Shown: positions 15,232 to 16,381 of the stretch, piece by piece
How positions within the stretch are numbered: the first letter of the stretch is position 1
Layout: each line of letters starts with the position of its first letter
From: an uncultured Coriobacteriaceae bacterium
GTDB taxonomy: Bacteria; Actinomycetota; Coriobacteriia; Coriobacteriales; Atopobiaceae
Assembly (NCBI GenBank): GCA_900543875.1
Contig: UQSV01000039.1
Location: 1-16,381 of the forward strand
Reading direction: 5' to 3'
DNA: 16,381 nucleotides
The notes under the pieces: model-generated
Seen by the model: only the letters and a program-made list of their open reading frames with translations
What the model was told of the DNA's origin: nothing
Database searches by the model: none
Position numbers and translations under genes: made by a program

Positions 15232-16219
15232 CTCCCAACGCATAGCGGCTTCTGAATGCACACGCCTCCGCAACGTCGTCCGTATCGACGCGCTCTCGCT
15301 CGGCGAGGTCCGCGATGGTGCGCGCGACGCGGGCTGTGCGTGCGATGGCCCTGCCACCCAGGCTCAGGCGCTCGGCCATGAGCTCGAGCAGCGACTGGGC
15401 CTTGGGCGAGAGGTCGCAGCTCTCGACTGAGCCCGGCATGCCGTTGCTGCCGCGCGCCCGCCTCCACGAGCCAAAGTCGCGGCCAACGCTCACCTGTTGT
15501 GCCATGGCCTGGGAGCTCAGTCCCTCGCCACCTTTGATGACGCTCGCGGCGGCCGGGCGCGCGACGTCGACGAAGACGTCGATACGATCCATGAGCGCGC
15601 CTCCCACGCGCGACTGGTAGCGCGCGATCTGCGCCGGCGTACAGCGGCAGACGTGCCCGCGGTCGCCCGCATGCCCGCAGGGGCAGGGGTTCGCCGCGGC
15701 GATGAGCTGGAACACCGAGGGAAAGGTGCAGACGCCGTCGGCGCGGACGAGGCGAATCTCGCCATCCTCCATGGGCTGGCGCAGCGCCTGCAGCACCGAG
15801 GGGGAGAACTCGGGAAGCTCGTCGAGGAAGAGCACGCCCCGGTGCGCGAGCGATGCCTCGCCGGGCGTGATCGGGGAGCCGCCGCCCACGAGGCCCGCGC
15901 GCGTCACCGAGTGATGCGGCGCGCGAAAGGGCCGCCTTCCAGCGCGGATGTCATCGATGGGAAGGCCGCAGACCGAATGGACGAGCATGGCCTCGAGCAT
16001 CTCCGCCTCGTTCAGGGGCGGCACCACGCTGCACAGGGCCGCGCCCTCAAAGCGGGCGTCTGCCTGCCCGGCCTCGGCCAGCCCCTCGCGCAGAGCCTTG
16101 GTGTAGGCCGCGCCGTCCCAGCTGTGGTCGGTGGGGAGACGAAGCTCAAATACGCGGCCGCTGTCGCCCCAGCCCGCCACGGTCACGTTGGTGTTACCCA
16201 TATCTGCCAGCAAAACCAT
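15209..16219 (-). CDS. In-frame chimera: CoaX N-terminus fused to ComM (YifB) C-terminal half
   Basis: From ATG 16219 the 336-aa product has two unrelated parts. Residues 1-69 match the start of type III pantothenate kinase CoaX: the phosphate loop LADMGNTNVTVAGW at 4-17 and ALCSVVPPL at 61-69. From about residue 66 the sequence is ComM/YifB, Mg-chelatase-like AAA+: PPLNEAEMLEAMLVHSVCG at 67-85, RRPFRAPHHSVT at 95-106, Walker B GVLFLDELPEFS at 128-139, AAANPCPCGH at 174-183, an arginine-rich sensor region (LMDRIDVFVDV at 209-219) and the C-terminal Mg-chelatase domain to 325. Missing are most of CoaX (family about 255 aa) and the ComM Lon-like N-domain plus Walker A (family about 500 aa). Both known activities should therefore be lost. 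The frame is intact, and a strong promoter and AGGAACA ribosome site precede it. It overlaps dprA. A true fusion, deletion scar or assembly join are all possible. Confidence 0.85.
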   Translation of the reverse strand: MVLLADMGNTNVTVAGWGDSGRVFELRLPTDHSWDGAAYTKALREGLAEAGQADARFEGAALCSVVPPLNEAEMLEAMLVHSVCGLPIDDIRAGRRPFRAPHHSVTRAGLVGGGSPITPGEASLAHRGVLFLDELPEFSPSVLQALRQPMEDGEIRLVRADGVCTFPSVFQLIAAANPCPCGHAGDRGHVCRCTPAQIARYQSRVGGALMDRIDVFVDVARPAAASVIKGGEGLSSQAMAQQVSVGRDFGSWRRARGSNGMPGSVESCDLSPKAQSLLELMAERLSLGGRAIARTARVARTIADLAERERVDTDDVAEACAFRSRYALGDESSGGA

Positions 16220-16242
16220 TGTTCCTGCCTGCCTTTTCCAAA

Positions 16243-16258
16243 GCCCGGAATTCCGGGC
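16243..16258. promoter_or_regulatory. Perfect 16-bp palindrome in the leader of the chimera-dprA operon
   Basis: GCCCGGAATTCCGGGC is its own reverse complement with no spacer. It lies about 15-30 bases downstream of the predicted transcription start and about 24 bases before the ATG. It could be an operator for a dimeric regulator or merely a chance GC-rich palindrome. As RNA it would fold poorly because there is no loop unless the central AATT opens. Confidence 0.35.
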
Positions 16259-16279
16259 AGAATTTGCGAATGCACCCTC

Positions 16280-16308
16280 AGTATACCTTGTTTTTTCCAT
16301 TGCCGCAA
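16280..16308 (-). promoter_or_regulatory. Promoter for the coaX'-'comM, dprA, trmFO, xerC unit
   Basis: On the minus strand TTGCGG (16308-16303) and TATACT (16285-16280) are separated by exactly 17 bases, with an A-rich spacer. This is the best sigma-70-like match in the window; transcription should begin near 16273. The rest, 16309-16381, contains a 6-bp inverted repeat (16327-16332 with 16359-16364) followed on the minus strand by a short GGTTTAA, possibly the end of an upstream unit, and no gene I can support. Confidence 0.7.
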
Positions 16309-16381
16309 CGGAAATGGGGTTAAACCCGCCGCAAACTGCATAAGAATTGGGCAAAAGCGCGGCGATGGCCCTGCCCGGCTG

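Noticed and set aside
16220..16354. N-terminal extension of the CoaX-ComM chimera
   Set aside because: It would run through the predicted promoter and the palindrome; the DMGNTN motif is expected within the first ten residues of CoaX, which fits the ATG at 16219.

Overview
The window is a dense, GC-rich (by eye roughly 65%) stretch of bacterial chromosome in which all fifteen supported genes lie on the minus strand, so transcription runs from the right edge (16381) to the left (1). Gene order, GC-rich codon use, a type 1 ProRS, the MEP isoprenoid pathway and a TrmFO next to a Xer recombinase suggest a high-GC Gram-positive. My best guess is an Atopobiaceae/Olsenella-like member of Coriobacteriia, but that is inference: there is no rRNA or other decisive marker. 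The order comM-like, dprA, xerC, rpsB, tsf, pyrH, frr, cdsA, dxr, rseP/rip1, ispG is the classical actinobacterial one, also found in Mycobacterium.

There appear to be three main transcription units. (1) Right part, 16308 to 11981: a clear promoter (TTGCGG-17-TATACT) and a perfect 16-bp palindrome precede an unusual in-frame chimera, type III pantothenate kinase N-terminus joined to the ComM C-terminal half. It is followed by dprA (transformation DNA loading), trmFO (tRNA m5U54) and a XerC/D-type recombinase. (2) 11906 to 9949: a promoter and leader, then rpsB (S2) and tsf (EF-Ts), closed by an intrinsic terminator. (3) 9899 to 61: an extended -10 promoter, then pyrH, frr, uppS, cdsA, dxr, rseP, ispG, proS and an aminotransferase, ending in a probable intrinsic terminator. 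Within pyrH-frr and uppS-cdsA-dxr-rseP, stop and start codons overlap by 1 to 4 bases, implying translational coupling; several starts are GTG or TTG.

Functionally the left operon joins nucleotide supply (UMP kinase), translation (ribosome recycling, ProRS) and envelope precursor synthesis: dxr and ispG are two steps of the MEP pathway, uppS makes the undecaprenyl carrier lipid, cdsA makes CDP-diacylglycerol, and rseP is a site-2 membrane protease. The content is mostly housekeeping, and I see no CRISPR array, tRNA, rRNA, insertion sequence or phage gene. I did not find a convincing new biological system. The two items most worth a second look are the coaX'-'comM fusion at 15209-16219, which removes the Walker A motif of ComM and most of the kinase, and a roughly 115-residue winged-helix-like insertion inside the RseP protease. 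No gene-free stretch exceeds 300 bases; the largest gap (11752-11980) holds the rpsB promoter and leader.
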